DNA of 64,000 nt. Source: Pseudomonas mosselii. Its GTDB lineage: Bacteria > Pseudomonadota > Gammaproteobacteria > Pseudomonadales > Pseudomonadaceae. Both the position numbers and the translations under genes were made by a program. The notes beneath the pieces were generated by a model. That model was not told the origin of the DNA. It did not search any database and saw nothing but the letters and a program-made list of their open reading frames with translations. The stretch spans positions 4,495,501 to 4,559,500 of the forward strand of contig NZ_CP081966.1 of assembly GCF_019823065.1 (NCBI RefSeq). The letters are read 5' to 3'. How positions within the stretch are numbered: the first letter of the stretch is position 1; the number at the start of each line of letters is the position of its first letter. Shown here piece by piece: positions 11,228 through 20,980 of this stretch.

Positions 11228-14200
11228 ATGTTTCGCCGCTCTCATCTCAACGCCGCCGAAAAGGCAAAAATCCTCGCCCTGACTCCCGCCGATGTCATCG
11301 TCGTAAGCGAGCTCTCCGGACCTCAGGACATCGCCACCTCGCTTAACGACCATTTCGACCAAGCCTTCGGCGTGGACGCTCTCTATCCGAGAATGCTCAT
11401 GGATCTGGAGCTCGAGACAGCCCTGGAGACAGCGCTGGGTAGCGAGCACGCCAGGCTGTACCTTAATCGCTTTCTGGGACGCGAGCGCTCTCAGCCAGCG
11501 AACCACAACGACTGTGCACTCTTCTACGGCACCTTGGCCGGGCAACTGATCAAGGTTGCCGACACCGGCAGATTTCCTGAGCTGCTACCTGACTCACACC
11601 TTGACACACCTTACGCAGTCGCCAGCTTCGCCCAGGCGCTCTGGCACACCTATCCACGCCTGACACGCGCCGTCACCTACCTTGCGGCAACGCTGTTACT
11701 CCGCGGCAAACTGAGCGTGAAGCCCCTGCGCCCGCAGCAGCCCAGACTGGAACTCGACGAGCACCTTGACCTTCCCATCCTGGCCACTCACCTGTTCAAA
11801 GCGACACCCGGTCAGCATCTCTTCGAGAAACTGCTCAATGAACTGCAGGCCGCATTCTTTTACCAAGGCTTGCACTATCGTTTCGCCACTGCGCGGGAGC
11901 GCAAGACAGACAAGCCGGTCAACCAGTATGGGCGCATCACGCTGGATGGCTCCGCCCTGAACGCCCCGGCAGGCCAGGTACTGGATGCCTTGCTGGGCGC
12001 TATCACCTTCGACCGCCTGGGCCAACGCCTGGCGGCAGCAGTGCAGTGGGACAGCACGCCGGCAAACGCCCCCGCGTACCGCGCCCTGGTCGAACAGACC
12101 TTGATCGATGCACTCTATCCTGCGACCAAGTACCGTCCAGGCCATATCCTCGATTTCGCGCTGTTCAACGCACACAACAAATACCAGCATTTGAGCGAAA
12201 TTCGCCTCGACCTGATCAACAGCCTGCACAGTCATCTTGGCGGCGTGCCCGCCATGGCAGAACTGGCTGCCGAACTGCTGTTACGCCGCTTCGCACCTGA
12301 GCTGCTTATCGACGACGCTCCCGACGACTATCTCTACGATCACGATGTGCGCTGGGCCAACCTGCGCCAAGGTGCCTATCTGCTGCTGGCCCAGCGCAAG
12401 CCCGTGACCTTCGCCGCTGCAGAACAAGCTACCGACCTGCCCGACAAGCAGGCTACCCCGGCGTTCGAGGGGGCCTTGGCAGCGACCGTCGCCGAGTGGG
12501 TTCAGTTGCAGGGCCTGCTCAAGCAACCTCCACCCTGGTCTAAAGCACAATGGCAACTGGCCTATGACCATTACCTCACCGCCTGGGACCGGGAGAGCCT
12601 TCGCGATGTCCCTGATCGCTTCGAGCTGGCTCGGCATGAGCTGCGCCAGGCAGGCATCGATCCGCAGGGCAGCAACGTGGACAACCAACTGCACGTCAAT
12701 GCCTACCTGGATCACGGAGCAGGCTATCGGCACAGCCAACTGCCGGACGCCACGGCACGTTACGACCACGAGTTCCAGGCATGGCGCCAACGTGCCCGGA
12801 TGATCTACGCCGATGCAATGCAGCGCTTATTGCGCCATCTGCCCCAAACAGACCAGGACCGACTGAAGAACAGTGATTGGCATTGCCATGCCGTCACATG
12901 GCCGACGTACATAGGCCCTATCAAAGGCAGCGTTCCCAGCTACGGAGACTCACCCATCGCGGACTGGAGAATGGAAATCGGCACCCAAGGCATCATCGTC
13001 CATCTCTACGGCGACACTGTCGACACCTTCTATGAGCTGTTTCCAGAGAAGCTGACCTGGCGTCGCCATGTCGTTACCAGGACACAACGCGAACGATGGA
13101 TCGAGACCCTGCCTCTGGACTACACCGACTACAACGAAACCACTATTCCCTGGCAGGTCGCGCCATGGCCAACAATTGTGGAATTGGGCAAAGCGCCGAT
13201 TGAACATCGCCTGGAAGTATTGATCCGCTATTACGCAGAATCCATCGCTTTGGGCAACTGCGACGCACTGTATGGCATCTGCAAAGGTACGACATCACAC
13301 GAACAGTTCCTCGCCGAACAGCGCAAGGACAGTATCGGACGCTACCTGTTCAAGCTGCTGTCCAACCTGGTGCCCGGGCTAAGCTGCTTCGGCGTGCGCA
13401 ATGGTACAGAAGCATTGGGCTGCGGCCTGGACGTACTTGGCACCGCGGGCAGTGCCTTCGTCTTGGGCGGACGCCTCATCAAACCCCTGGCGCGGCTCCA
13501 TGGCGCAGCTGGCAAAAACGCCAAGGCCCTGCGCCTTGGCATGTTGCGAGCCGCCAGGCACTGGAAGGGCCAGCCACTGCCCACCAGGCTGCATCGCCGC
13601 GGCGCAGGCCCCAGCGACTGGCCGGGCGGCACCGACGCACGCACACGGGCCAGCCTCGCCGCAGCGATTCCCCAGCAAAAGCTGCTGCCCGGCCACAAGC
13701 CCAATGCCATCAGACTGCTGCTGGGCGAGGGCGACGATATCACCAGAGCGTGGGAAAAAGCCTCCAACCCGGTCGTCTACCCGGTGTTCATCATCCGCGA
13801 CCCAGACCATGTCGACGCGATCATCAACGGAGTCCCCTATCGCCACCGCATCGGTCAGCCTGCCGGCGTGGCCGAGCGTGTGCGCAATACGCCCCTGCTG
13901 TGGGCACAAGACCCTGTACGCCAAGCACCGCCCTATCCGGATGCTCCCGCACAGGGTATCGCGCTTCAGCTGGCGCCACCCGCCAACCAGGCCGGCACGC
14001 CCGCCTACGGCCAACAAGTGAGCCACGCCTTCGAGACCATCCGTATCGAACCGCAGCCGATCACCTACCGCGCCAACGGCGCACACGGCGACAGCGTGGC
14101 GCAGGTCATGGTGCGCGAGAATCGCCTGGTGCAATACACGCAGGAAATCATTCCCGGCAGAGGACGCCAACCTGCCAGCAGTCGAAGGGCCCTCACCCCC

Positions 14201-15508
14201 CTGAGCGACGACGAGGCCGATGCCATGGGCCTGCTTAATCCGCCGCACTACTACGAGGACGGCGTACTGGGTTACCCGGTAAGCGAACACTGGTTCGGCC
14301 TGCCGGCCGACATGACAGTCGATCAGGTCGCGCTGTTCAGCGGCCACTGCCCACCGGTCCGGCTAGGCCGGTTGATCCGAGGCCTTGCCGACCGTCGCAC
14401 CTTGCGCGGTGCGCGCGTGCAGTACCTGGACAGCGACTGGTTGTTGGTCGAAGCCGATACCGGCGTATTCTACGGCGCCCCGTTCGACTTCGAAGCCTGG
14501 CAGCGCAGCCAGACCGCCGCCTTGCGCCAGGGCACGCTGACCCCCAGCCAGTACCCCATCCCGGCACAGGACACCCGCCTGACCTTTACCCGAGTCACCG
14601 ACTTGAACGCCATCGCCCAATACCTCGATGTCAGCGAAACCTATCGCATCGTGGCCACCAGGCCGAACCTGCAACAGGACATCGACAACCTCGCCGGCCT
14701 GCTGCGCGACTGGGTACGCCACAATCGACGCAGCAATCCACCCAGCGCACCGACCGCCCTGCAGAGCGCACTCGACCAGCTGGAAGAGGCGCAATACCCG
14801 GAATTTGCCCGCAACATCCTGACCTCGTCCCGGGCGCAGGATCAACTGGCCGGTTTTTCGCTGAACGATGTAACGGGACTGAACAAAATGATCATCCCCG
14901 AATTTCATAACCTGGCCAGCTTCGATGCCGTGGAGCAATTGCATGTCAACGGCGTGCTCAACCTGCTGCTACCCGCCTCGGGCGCACGCAGCGCCTACAC
15001 CCCACTGAGCGTTGCCCAGATGCTGACCGACGGTGGCATGAGGCAATTGCGCCAACACCTGTCGGGGGCCAATTTCGCTTTTGCCACCGTCACCTTGAGG
15101 GACGGCAGCCGCCGCGTGTACTTCGCGTTGTCCGGTGGCCGGGCGAAACGGGGGATCGGTCTCCATCCTCCCGCGCCGGGCCAACAGCCGCCCATCGACT
15201 ACATTGACGCCCGCGCCCGCATGCAGGGACTGGACCCGGATCCACGCTTCACCCACCTCCCCGTCCTGCGCCGCGCCAACTGGCTGATCATCAAGAACCA
15301 CTGGCGCCATCTGGATTCCGAGCGCCTGGTCGCCTCGACGATCAACCAGGACTTGCTCGCCCGCAGTGACGAGATCGCCAGCATCAAGGTCTTCACCCTG
15401 ATGGATACCTGCCGCTCGTGCGGCGGCTTCGTACTGCCGCGCCTGCGTCTTGACTATCCGAACGCTGATTTCAGCGTCAGTTGGCTGTTGCCATACAGCA
15501 ACTACTGA
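11228..15508 (+). CDS. Large toxin-like protein with C-terminal deaminase-like domain (DUF6543-type)
   Basis: This 1426-residue protein has no signal peptide. The N-terminal half looks like the large Pseudomonas proteins annotated as dermonecrotic-toxin/DUF6543 types (recognised by general resemblance only). A hydrophobic helical stretch occupies about residues 705-760 (LFKLLSNLVPGLSCFGV). The last 110 residues look like a bacterial toxin deaminase: the zinc-site pair appears as Asp1363-Ser-Glu1365 in RHLDSERLV and Cys1395/Cys1398 in DTCRSCGGF, followed by LRLDYPNADFSVSW, which fits the helix-strand that ends such folds. Asp in place of the usual His is seen in some toxin deaminase families (from memory, PF14424 type). 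The likely target is a nucleic acid base or nucleotide. No immunity gene follows; an MFS gene begins 126 nt later. Base composition looks less GC-rich than its neighbours, suggesting an accessory gene. Confidence 0.7.
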   Translation: MFRRSHLNAAEKAKILALTPADVIVVSELSGPQDIATSLNDHFDQAFGVDALYPRMLMDLELETALETALGSEHARLYLNRFLGRERSQPANHNDCALFYGTLAGQLIKVADTGRFPELLPDSHLDTPYAVASFAQALWHTYPRLTRAVTYLAATLLLRGKLSVKPLRPQQPRLELDEHLDLPILATHLFKATPGQHLFEKLLNELQAAFFYQGLHYRFATARERKTDKPVNQYGRITLDGSALNAPAGQVLDALLGAITFDRLGQRLAAAVQWDSTPANAPAYRALVEQTLIDALYPATKYRPGHILDFALFNAHNKYQHLSEIRLDLINSLHSHLGGVPAMAELAAELLLRRFAPELLIDDAPDDYLYDHDVRWANLRQGAYLLLAQRKPVTFAAAEQATDLPDKQATPAFEGALAATVAEWVQLQGLLKQPPPWSKAQWQLAYDHYLTAWDRESLRDVPDRFELARHELRQAGIDPQGSNVDNQLHVNAYLDHGAGYRHSQLPDATARYDHEFQAWRQRARMIYADAMQRLLRHLPQTDQDRLKNSDWHCHAVTWPTYIGPIKGSVPSYGDSPIADWRMEIGTQGIIVHLYGDTVDTFYELFPEKLTWRRHVVTRTQRERWIETLPLDYTDYNETTIPWQVAPWPTIVELGKAPIEHRLEVLIRYYAESIALGNCDALYGICKGTTSHEQFLAEQRKDSIGRYLFKLLSNLVPGLSCFGVRNGTEALGCGLDVLGTAGSAFVLGGRLIKPLARLHGAAGKNAKALRLGMLRAARHWKGQPLPTRLHRRGAGPSDWPGGTDARTRASLAAAIPQQKLLPGHKPNAIRLLLGEGDDITRAWEKASNPVVYPVFIIRDPDHVDAIINGVPYRHRIGQPAGVAERVRNTPLLWAQDPVRQAPPYPDAPAQGIALQLAPPANQAGTPAYGQQVSHAFETIRIEPQPITYRANGAHGDSVAQVMVRENRLVQYTQEIIPGRGRQPASSRRALTPLSDDEADAMGLLNPPHYYEDGVLGYPVSEHWFGLPADMTVDQVALFSGHCPPVRLGRLIRGLADRRTLRGARVQYLDSDWLLVEADTGVFYGAPFDFEAWQRSQTAALRQGTLTPSQYPIPAQDTRLTFTRVTDLNAIAQYLDVSETYRIVATRPNLQQDIDNLAGLLRDWVRHNRRSNPPSAPTALQSALDQLEEAQYPEFARNILTSSRAQDQLAGFSLNDVTGLNKMIIPEFHNLASFDAVEQLHVNGVLNLLLPASGARSAYTPLSVAQMLTDGGMRQLRQHLSGANFAFATVTLRDGSRRVYFALSGGRAKRGIGLHPPAPGQQPPIDYIDARARMQGLDPDPRFTHLPVLRRANWLIIKNHWRHLDSERLVASTINQDLLARSDEIASIKVFTLMDTCRSCGGFVLPRLRLDYPNADFSVSWLLPYSNY

Positions 15509-15634
15509 CGCTCCCCACCACCGCGACAGTGGCCCCGCTGGCCACCGTCACCTGCCCCTGCAACCTTAATCCACAGCCCTGCGCCACCAGGCTATGATGA
15601 CCGCGCCTTGGTCTTATCGTTTCCGGAATCCTTC

Positions 15635-16825
15635 ATGCTTGAGCAGCGCCCCTCCTCCCTCAGGACCACCGCCCAGGTCGTCGCCATTGTCATCTTCACC
15701 TTCATCGGCTACCTGAACATCGGCATCCCGCTGGCTGTACTGCCCAGCTACGTGCACAACGACCTTGGCTTCAGCGCCGTGGTTGCCGGCCTGGTCATCA
15801 GCGTGCAGTACCTGGCCACCCTGCTCAGCCGCCCCACTGCGAGCCGCATCATCGACAACCTGGGTAGCAAGCGGGCCGTGATGTGGGGCCTGGCCGGCTG
15901 TGGCCTGAGCGGAGTGTTCATGCTGGCCTGCCACTTCCTCACACCCTGGCCCTGGCTGAGCCTTGCCTGCTTGCTGGTCGGACGCCTGGTGCTGGGTAGC
16001 GCCGAAAGCCTGGTGGGCTCGGGCTCGATCGGCTGGGGCATCGGCCGGGTCGGCTCGCAGAATACCGCCAAGGTGATTTCCTGGAACGGCATCGCCAGCT
16101 ATGGCGCCCTGGCGATCGGTGCACCCCTGGGAGTCCTGATGGCCAAGAGCCTTGGCCTGTGGAGTATCGGCGCCAGCATCATCCTGCTCGGCGTGCTCGG
16201 CCTGCTGCTGGCCTGGCCCAAGCGCGCCGCGCCGGTGGTCGCCGGCGTGCGCCTGCCGTTCATGCGAGTGCTGGGCAAGGTGTTCCCCCATGGTTCGGGG
16301 CTGGCCCTGGGTTCGATCGGCTTCGGCACCATCGCCACCTTCATCACGCTGTTCTATGCCAGCCGTGACTGGCCCAATGCCGCGCTGACCCTGAGCCTGT
16401 TCGGTGCCAGCTTCATCTGCGCGCGCCTGCTTTTCGGCAACCTGATCAATCGCATCGGCGGCTTCCGCGTGGCGATCGCCTGCCTGTCGATTGAGACCCT
16501 GGGGTTGCTGATGCTGTGGCTCGCCTCCAGCGCCGAGATGGCCCTGGCCGGTGCGGCGCTGAGCGGTTTCGGATTCTCACTGGTATTTCCCGCGTTAGGG
16601 GTGGAAGCCGTGAACCAGGTGTCGCCAGCCAACCGCGGCGCGGCGGTGGGGGCCTATTCCCTGTTCATCGACCTGTCGCTGGGGATCACCGGGCCGCTGG
16701 TGGGCGCAGTGGCGGCGGGGTTCGGATTTGCCTCGATGTTCCTGTTCGCGGCGGCAGCAGCGGGATGCGGGTTGTTGTTGAGTTGTTATCTGTACCGACA
16801 AGCTCGACTGCAACGGGAGCGATAA
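15635..16825 (+). CDS. MFS transporter (YfcJ/YhhS-like)
   Basis: This is a 396-residue inner-membrane protein with about 12 hydrophobic helices. The motif between helices 2 and 3 is seen as [20 protein letters not shown], typical of MFS drug or sugar exporters. The N-terminus and the segment [20 protein letters not shown] match the UPF0226 (YfcJ/YhhS) group. I chose the ATG at 15635 over a GTG nine codons upstream. Its substrate is unknown. It follows the toxin-like gene on the same strand but shows no sign of co-transcription, and it converges with ydiJ over a hairpin. Confidence 0.85.
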   Translation: MLEQRPSSLRTTAQVVAIVIFTFIGYLNIGIPLAVLPSYVHNDLGFSAVVAGLVISVQYLATLLSRPTASRIIDNLGSKRAVMWGLAGCGLSGVFMLACHFLTPWPWLSLACLLVGRLVLGSAESLVGSGSIGWGIGRVGSQNTAKVISWNGIASYGALAIGAPLGVLMAKSLGLWSIGASIILLGVLGLLLAWPKRAAPVVAGVRLPFMRVLGKVFPHGSGLALGSIGFGTIATFITLFYASRDWPNAALTLSLFGASFICARLLFGNLINRIGGFRVAIACLSIETLGLLMLWLASSAEMALAGAALSGFGFSLVFPALGVEAVNQVSPANRGAAVGAYSLFIDLSLGITGPLVGAVAAGFGFASMFLFAAAAAGCGLLLSCYLYRQARLQRER

Positions 16826-16828
16826 ACC

Positions 16829-16847
16829 GGGGGCGCTATGCGCCCCC
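16829..16847. terminator. Hairpin between convergent MFS and ydiJ genes
   Basis: A perfect 8-bp stem GGGGGCGC / GCGCCCCC with a 3-nt loop lies in the 31-nt gap between converging genes. It lacks a T-run in either direction, so it is a weak intrinsic terminator at best. Confidence 0.5.
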
Positions 16848-16856
16848 AGCAATTGA

Positions 16857-19800
16857 CTAGCGCTGCGCGTACTGCAACACCACCTCCAATGGATGACGCA
16901 ACTGCTTCTCGGTCATGCGCTTGACCTGGCTGCGGCACGAGTAGCCGGTCGCCAATGCCTCACCCTGCTTGTCCAGCTTGGTCGCCCAGGACTGCTCGAA
17001 GATGGTCTTCGAGGTTTCCTGGTTGCGCGCTTCATGCCCATAGGTACCGGACATGCCGCAGCAACCGGTGACCTCGGTGACCAGCTTCAGCCCCAGGCGG
17101 GCGAACACCTGCTCCCACTGCTTGGTACTGGCTGGCACATTGGTTTTCTCGGTGCAGTGGGCCATCAGGCGGAAGCTGTCGCCCTTGGCCGGCGCCTGCT
17201 CGGGCAGCACGTTCATCAGCCACTCCTGGGGCAGCAGCACCGACGGGCACTCCACGCCATCGACCTTCTGGTACTCCTGGCGGTAGACCAGGGTCATCGC
17301 CGGATCCAGCCCCACCAACGGCACGCCGCAGTCGGCCAGGGCCTTGAGCTGGGTGGCGTTGCGCAACGCCGCCTTGGCGAAGGCACCGAGGAAACCCTGC
17401 ACGTGCAACGGCTTGCCGTTGGCGCTATAGGGCGCGAGGAACACCTTGTGCCCCAGGCGGTGGGCCAGCTCGATGAACGAGGCCAACAGTGGCGTCTCGA
17501 AATAGCGGGTGAAGGCATCCTGCACCAGCACGATGCTGCGCTCGCGCTGGGCCGGGGTCAGCTCACGCAGGGCCGGCACGCTCGCCACCTGGACCCGGCA
17601 ACGGGTCAGGGTGGCCTGGAAGTTGAAACGGCTGATCAGCGGGCTGTCGACCATGCCGACCTTGTCCGCCAGCAGCCTGCTCACCCACTTCGAGCCCATC
17701 ACCGCGTTGTACAGGCCCGGCGCATGGGCCAGGTACGGGATGGTGAACTCCAGCGAGCCGATCAGGTAATCGCGCAACGGGCGCTGGTAGCGGCCGTGGT
17801 ACAGCTCGAGGAAGCGCGAGCGGAAGTCCGGCACGTTGACCTTGATCGGGCACTGCCCGGCGCAGGACTTGCACGCCAGGCAGCCGGCCATGGCGTCGTA
17901 TACCTCGTGGGAGAAGTCTTCCTGTCCCTGCTGGCGCGCACGGCTGTTGCGCAGGCGCGCCGGCAGCCCCATGAACCAGGCCCCCTTGCGTTGGGCGGCG
18001 GCGAGCACATCGATGTTCGCCTCGCCCTGCAGACGCAGCCATTCGCGAATCAGCGAAGCACGCCCCTTGGGTGAGTGCTGGCGTTCACGGGTGGCCTTCC
18101 ACGACGGGCACATGGCGTCGTTGGGGTCGTAGTTGTAGCAGGCGCCGTTGCCGTTGCAGTGCACGGCGCTGCCGAAGCTTTGCCAGACGCGCTCGTCGAT
18201 ACTGCGGTCCAGGTCACCGCGCAGGGTCACGCCATCCACGGGGGTCAGGCCTTCGGCGCTGTCAGGCGGGGTGCAGATCTTGCCTGGGTTGAGCTGGTTG
18301 TGCGGGTCGAAGGCGCCCTTGAGACGCTGCAGCGCCGGGTACAGTTCGCCGAAGTATTCCGGTACGTACTCCGAGCGCAGGCCTTTGCCATGCTCGCCCC
18401 AGAGCAGGCCGCCATAGCGCTGGGTCAGCGCCGCCACGGCATCGGAGATCGGCTTGACCAGCGCGGCCTGGGCCGGGTCCTTCATGTCCAGCGCCGGACG
18501 CACGTGCAGCACGCCGGCATCGACATGGCCAAACATGCCGTAGGCAAGGCCGTAACCGTCAAGCAGCGCGCGGAAGTCGGCGATGTAGTCAGCCAGCTGC
18601 TCCGGCGGCACGGCGGTGTCCTCGACGAACGGCTGTGGCCGCACTTCGCCCTCGACGTTGCCCAGCAGCCCCACCGAACGCTTGCGCATGGTGTAGACCC
18701 GGGTGACCGCCTCGGCGCCCTCCGCCAGGGTATGCCCCAGGCGCTCGACGCTGGTGTCGCGCTGCAGGTGGGCAACGAACGCCTCGACCCGGGCATTGAC
18801 CTCGGCCGGCTCGTCGCCACAGAACTCCACCAGGTTGATACCCAGCGTCGGGCGCTCGGCGTCGGCCGGGAAATACTCGGCGACGCTGTGCCAGACGATG
18901 TCCTTCATCGCCAGCATCAGCACCTTGGAGTCAACGGTCTCGATCGACAGCGGCTTGTGCGCCATCAGCGCATTGGCGTCGCGCAGGGCGTCCATGAAGC
19001 TGGTGTAGCGCACGTTGACCAGCACCGCGTACTTCGGGATCGGCAGCACATTGAGCTTGGCCTCGACCACATAGCCCAGCGAGCCTTCGGCGCCGCACAG
19101 TACGCTGTTGAGGTTGAAGCGACCCTGCTCGTCGCGCAGGTGCGCCAGGTCGTAGCCGGTCAGGCAGCGGTTGAGCTTGGGGAAGGTGCTTTCGATCAGC
19201 CCGGCCTGGGTTTGCTGGATCTCGCGGGCCATGCGGTACACCTCGCCGACCCGGCCGGGCGCGGCGCAGGCCTGCTCCAGCGTCGCGTCGTCGATCGGCA
19301 GGCTGTGCAGACGCTCGCCACCGAGCAGCACACTGTGCAGCTCGAGCACGTGGTCGCGGGTCTTGCCATAGGTGCAACTGCCCTGGCCGCTGGCGTCGGT
19401 GTTGATCATGCCGCCGACGGTGGCGCGGTTGGAGGTCGACAACTCTGGCGCGAAGAACAGCCCATGGGGCTTGAGCGCGGCGTTGAGCTGGTCCTTGACG
19501 ACGCCCGCCTGGACCCGCACCCAGCGCTGCTCGACGTTGATCTCGAGAATGCTGTTCATGTGCCGCGACAGGTCGACGACGATGCCGTCGGTCAGCGACT
19601 GGCCGTTGGTGCCGGTGCCACCGCCACGCGGGGTCAGCTTGATATCGCGAAAGCGCGGCTCGGCCATGAGCGTGGCGACCCGCGCCACATCGTCGGCATC
19701 CAATGGGAACACCGCCGCCTGGGGCAGGCGCTGGTAGATGGAGTTGTCGGTGGCCAGCACGGTGCGGGTGCCGTAGTCGGCACTGATCTGGCCACGGAAG

Positions 19801-19874
19801 CCACTGCTCTTGAGGGCTTCGAGAAACTCGGGATAGTGGGCGGCGGGCGCACGGGGCGGCAGCTGGGCGATCAT
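16857..19874 (-). CDS. ydiJ: FAD/Fe-S D-2-hydroxyacid dehydrogenase (YdiJ-like)
   Basis: This 1005-residue flavo-iron-sulfur protein fuses a D-lactate dehydrogenase-type FAD unit with a GlpC-like Fe-S unit. The PCMH FAD-binding domain lies near residues 50-280 (RGGGTGTNGQSL) and the FAD-oxidase C domain near 300-560. A Cys-rich segment (CNGNGACYNYDP) and a ferredoxin-type motif (CLACKSCAGQCP) follow near residues 590-680. The CCG domain is at the C-terminus (MAHCTEKTN and GCCGMSGTYG). The family oxidises D-2-hydroxyacids; E. coli YdiJ has been assigned to D-2-hydroxyglutarate. It is divergent from a LysR gene 152 nt away, its likely regulator. The exact substrate is not shown by the sequence. 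Confidence 0.9.
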   Translation of the reverse strand: MIAQLPPRAPAAHYPEFLEALKSSGFRGQISADYGTRTVLATDNSIYQRLPQAAVFPLDADDVARVATLMAEPRFRDIKLTPRGGGTGTNGQSLTDGIVVDLSRHMNSILEINVEQRWVRVQAGVVKDQLNAALKPHGLFFAPELSTSNRATVGGMINTDASGQGSCTYGKTRDHVLELHSVLLGGERLHSLPIDDATLEQACAAPGRVGEVYRMAREIQQTQAGLIESTFPKLNRCLTGYDLAHLRDEQGRFNLNSVLCGAEGSLGYVVEAKLNVLPIPKYAVLVNVRYTSFMDALRDANALMAHKPLSIETVDSKVLMLAMKDIVWHSVAEYFPADAERPTLGINLVEFCGDEPAEVNARVEAFVAHLQRDTSVERLGHTLAEGAEAVTRVYTMRKRSVGLLGNVEGEVRPQPFVEDTAVPPEQLADYIADFRALLDGYGLAYGMFGHVDAGVLHVRPALDMKDPAQAALVKPISDAVAALTQRYGGLLWGEHGKGLRSEYVPEYFGELYPALQRLKGAFDPHNQLNPGKICTPPDSAEGLTPVDGVTLRGDLDRSIDERVWQSFGSAVHCNGNGACYNYDPNDAMCPSWKATRERQHSPKGRASLIREWLRLQGEANIDVLAAAQRKGAWFMGLPARLRNSRARQQGQEDFSHEVYDAMAGCLACKSCAGQCPIKVNVPDFRSRFLELYHGRYQRPLRDYLIGSLEFTIPYLAHAPGLYNAVMGSKWVSRLLADKVGMVDSPLISRFNFQATLTRCRVQVASVPALRELTPAQRERSIVLVQDAFTRYFETPLLASFIELAHRLGHKVFLAPYSANGKPLHVQGFLGAFAKAALRNATQLKALADCGVPLVGLDPAMTLVYRQEYQKVDGVECPSVLLPQEWLMNVLPEQAPAKGDSFRLMAHCTEKTNVPASTKQWEQVFARLGLKLVTEVTGCCGMSGTYGHEARNQETSKTIFEQSWATKLDKQGEALATGYSCRSQVKRMTEKQLRHPLEVVLQYAQR

Positions 19875-20026
19875 CGAAGGATGCCTCTTTGATATCGGGC
19901 TAATTCACGGAAATCTTGTCACTCCTGCATGAATGACTCATGGGAGGATATCGAACAGGCCAATGTTCCTGTAGTTTCGCGCCAGGGGCAAATGGATATT
20001 CCTGCCGCTATCAATGAGCTTTATGA

Positions 20027-20908
20027 ATGAATTACCGCCACCTCACGCCGTCCATGTCGCTGCTGCTGGCCTTTGAGGCGGCCGCGCGGCATGAAAGCTA
20101 TACCCGCGCCGCCGCCGAGCTTTCGCTGACCCAGAGCGCGGTGAGCCGCCAGGTGCAGGCGCTGGAGCAACAGTTGGGGCTCACCCTGTTCCGTCGCGAG
20201 GGGCGCCAGGTGCAGCTGACCGATGTCGGCCGCCTGTACCAGCGCGAGCTCAGCGAGGCCCTCGGCCGAATCCGCAGCGCCACCTTGCAGGCCCTGGCCT
20301 ACCAGTCCGGGGTCGGCACCCTGCGCCTGGCGACCCTGCCGACCTTCGGCTCGAAATGGCTGCTGCCGCGCCTGCATGCGTTCTACAGCGCCCACCCCGG
20401 CATGCTGGTACACATTCATTCCCGTATCGAAGCCATCAACTTCGACACCAGCGAGATCGACGCGGCCATCGGCGTGGCCACCCACGACCTGCCCGGACTG
20501 GTCTGCCATCGCCTGCACGCCGAGGAACTGGTGGTGATCCTGCCACCCGAAGCCAAGGTGGACGGGCATTGGAACCCGCAAAGGATGAGCGAGGAGGTAC
20601 TGCTCAACGTCGCCAACAACCCCCATGCCTGGGGAGAGTGGTTTTCCCACCATGCCCTGCCCCACCGGACGATGCGCCTTGGGCCAAGTTTCGAGCTGAC
20701 CTCGCATTTGATTCAAGCGGTTCGGGCAGGCATAGGCATTGGCCTGGTGCCCAGAATCCTGGTGCAGGAGGAACTGGCCAGCGGCGAACTTTTCAGCCCG
20801 GGCACACCGTTTGCCAGCCAACGCAGCTACTACCTGATCTATCCGCCCAGGAATGAGGCATTGCCTTCGCTGCGGGCGTTTCGCGGCTGGTTGCTCGAAC
20901 AAATCTGA
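20027..20908 (+). CDS. LysR-family regulator (GcvA-like)
   Basis: This 293-residue regulator has an N-terminal winged HTH (SYTRAAAELSLTQSAVSRQV, residues 22-45) and a C-terminal co-inducer domain from about residue 95 (GTLRLATLPTFGSKWLLPRL). The TLPTFGSKWLLPRL segment is typical of the GcvA-like subgroup. It is divergently transcribed from ydiJ, the classic arrangement in which a LysR protein controls its neighbour and itself from the shared region. The ligand is unknown but may be a 2-hydroxyacid. A strong hairpin terminator follows. Confidence 0.9.
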   Translation: MNYRHLTPSMSLLLAFEAAARHESYTRAAAELSLTQSAVSRQVQALEQQLGLTLFRREGRQVQLTDVGRLYQRELSEALGRIRSATLQALAYQSGVGTLRLATLPTFGSKWLLPRLHAFYSAHPGMLVHIHSRIEAINFDTSEIDAAIGVATHDLPGLVCHRLHAEELVVILPPEAKVDGHWNPQRMSEEVLLNVANNPHAWGEWFSHHALPHRTMRLGPSFELTSHLIQAVRAGIGIGLVPRILVQEELASGELFSPGTPFASQRSYYLIYPPRNEALPSLRAFRGWLLEQI

Positions 20909-20921
20909 GGCCGGCACAGGC

Positions 20922-20966
20922 AACAAAAAACCCGATGCCCGTTACCCGGCATCGGGTTCTTTGTTG
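20922..20966. terminator. Bidirectional hairpin terminator between LysR and aroP
   Basis: Stem ACCCGATGCC / GGCATCGGGT has an 8-nt loop, extended by AACAAA / TTTGTT and preceded by an A-run. It ends the LysR gene on the plus strand and aroP on the minus strand. Confidence 0.85.
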
Positions 20967-20980
20967 GTGCGCCTCAGTGC

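Noticed and set aside
18075..19892. 605-codon plus-strand frame opposite ydiJ
   Set aside because: Antisense of a clear flavoprotein gene.
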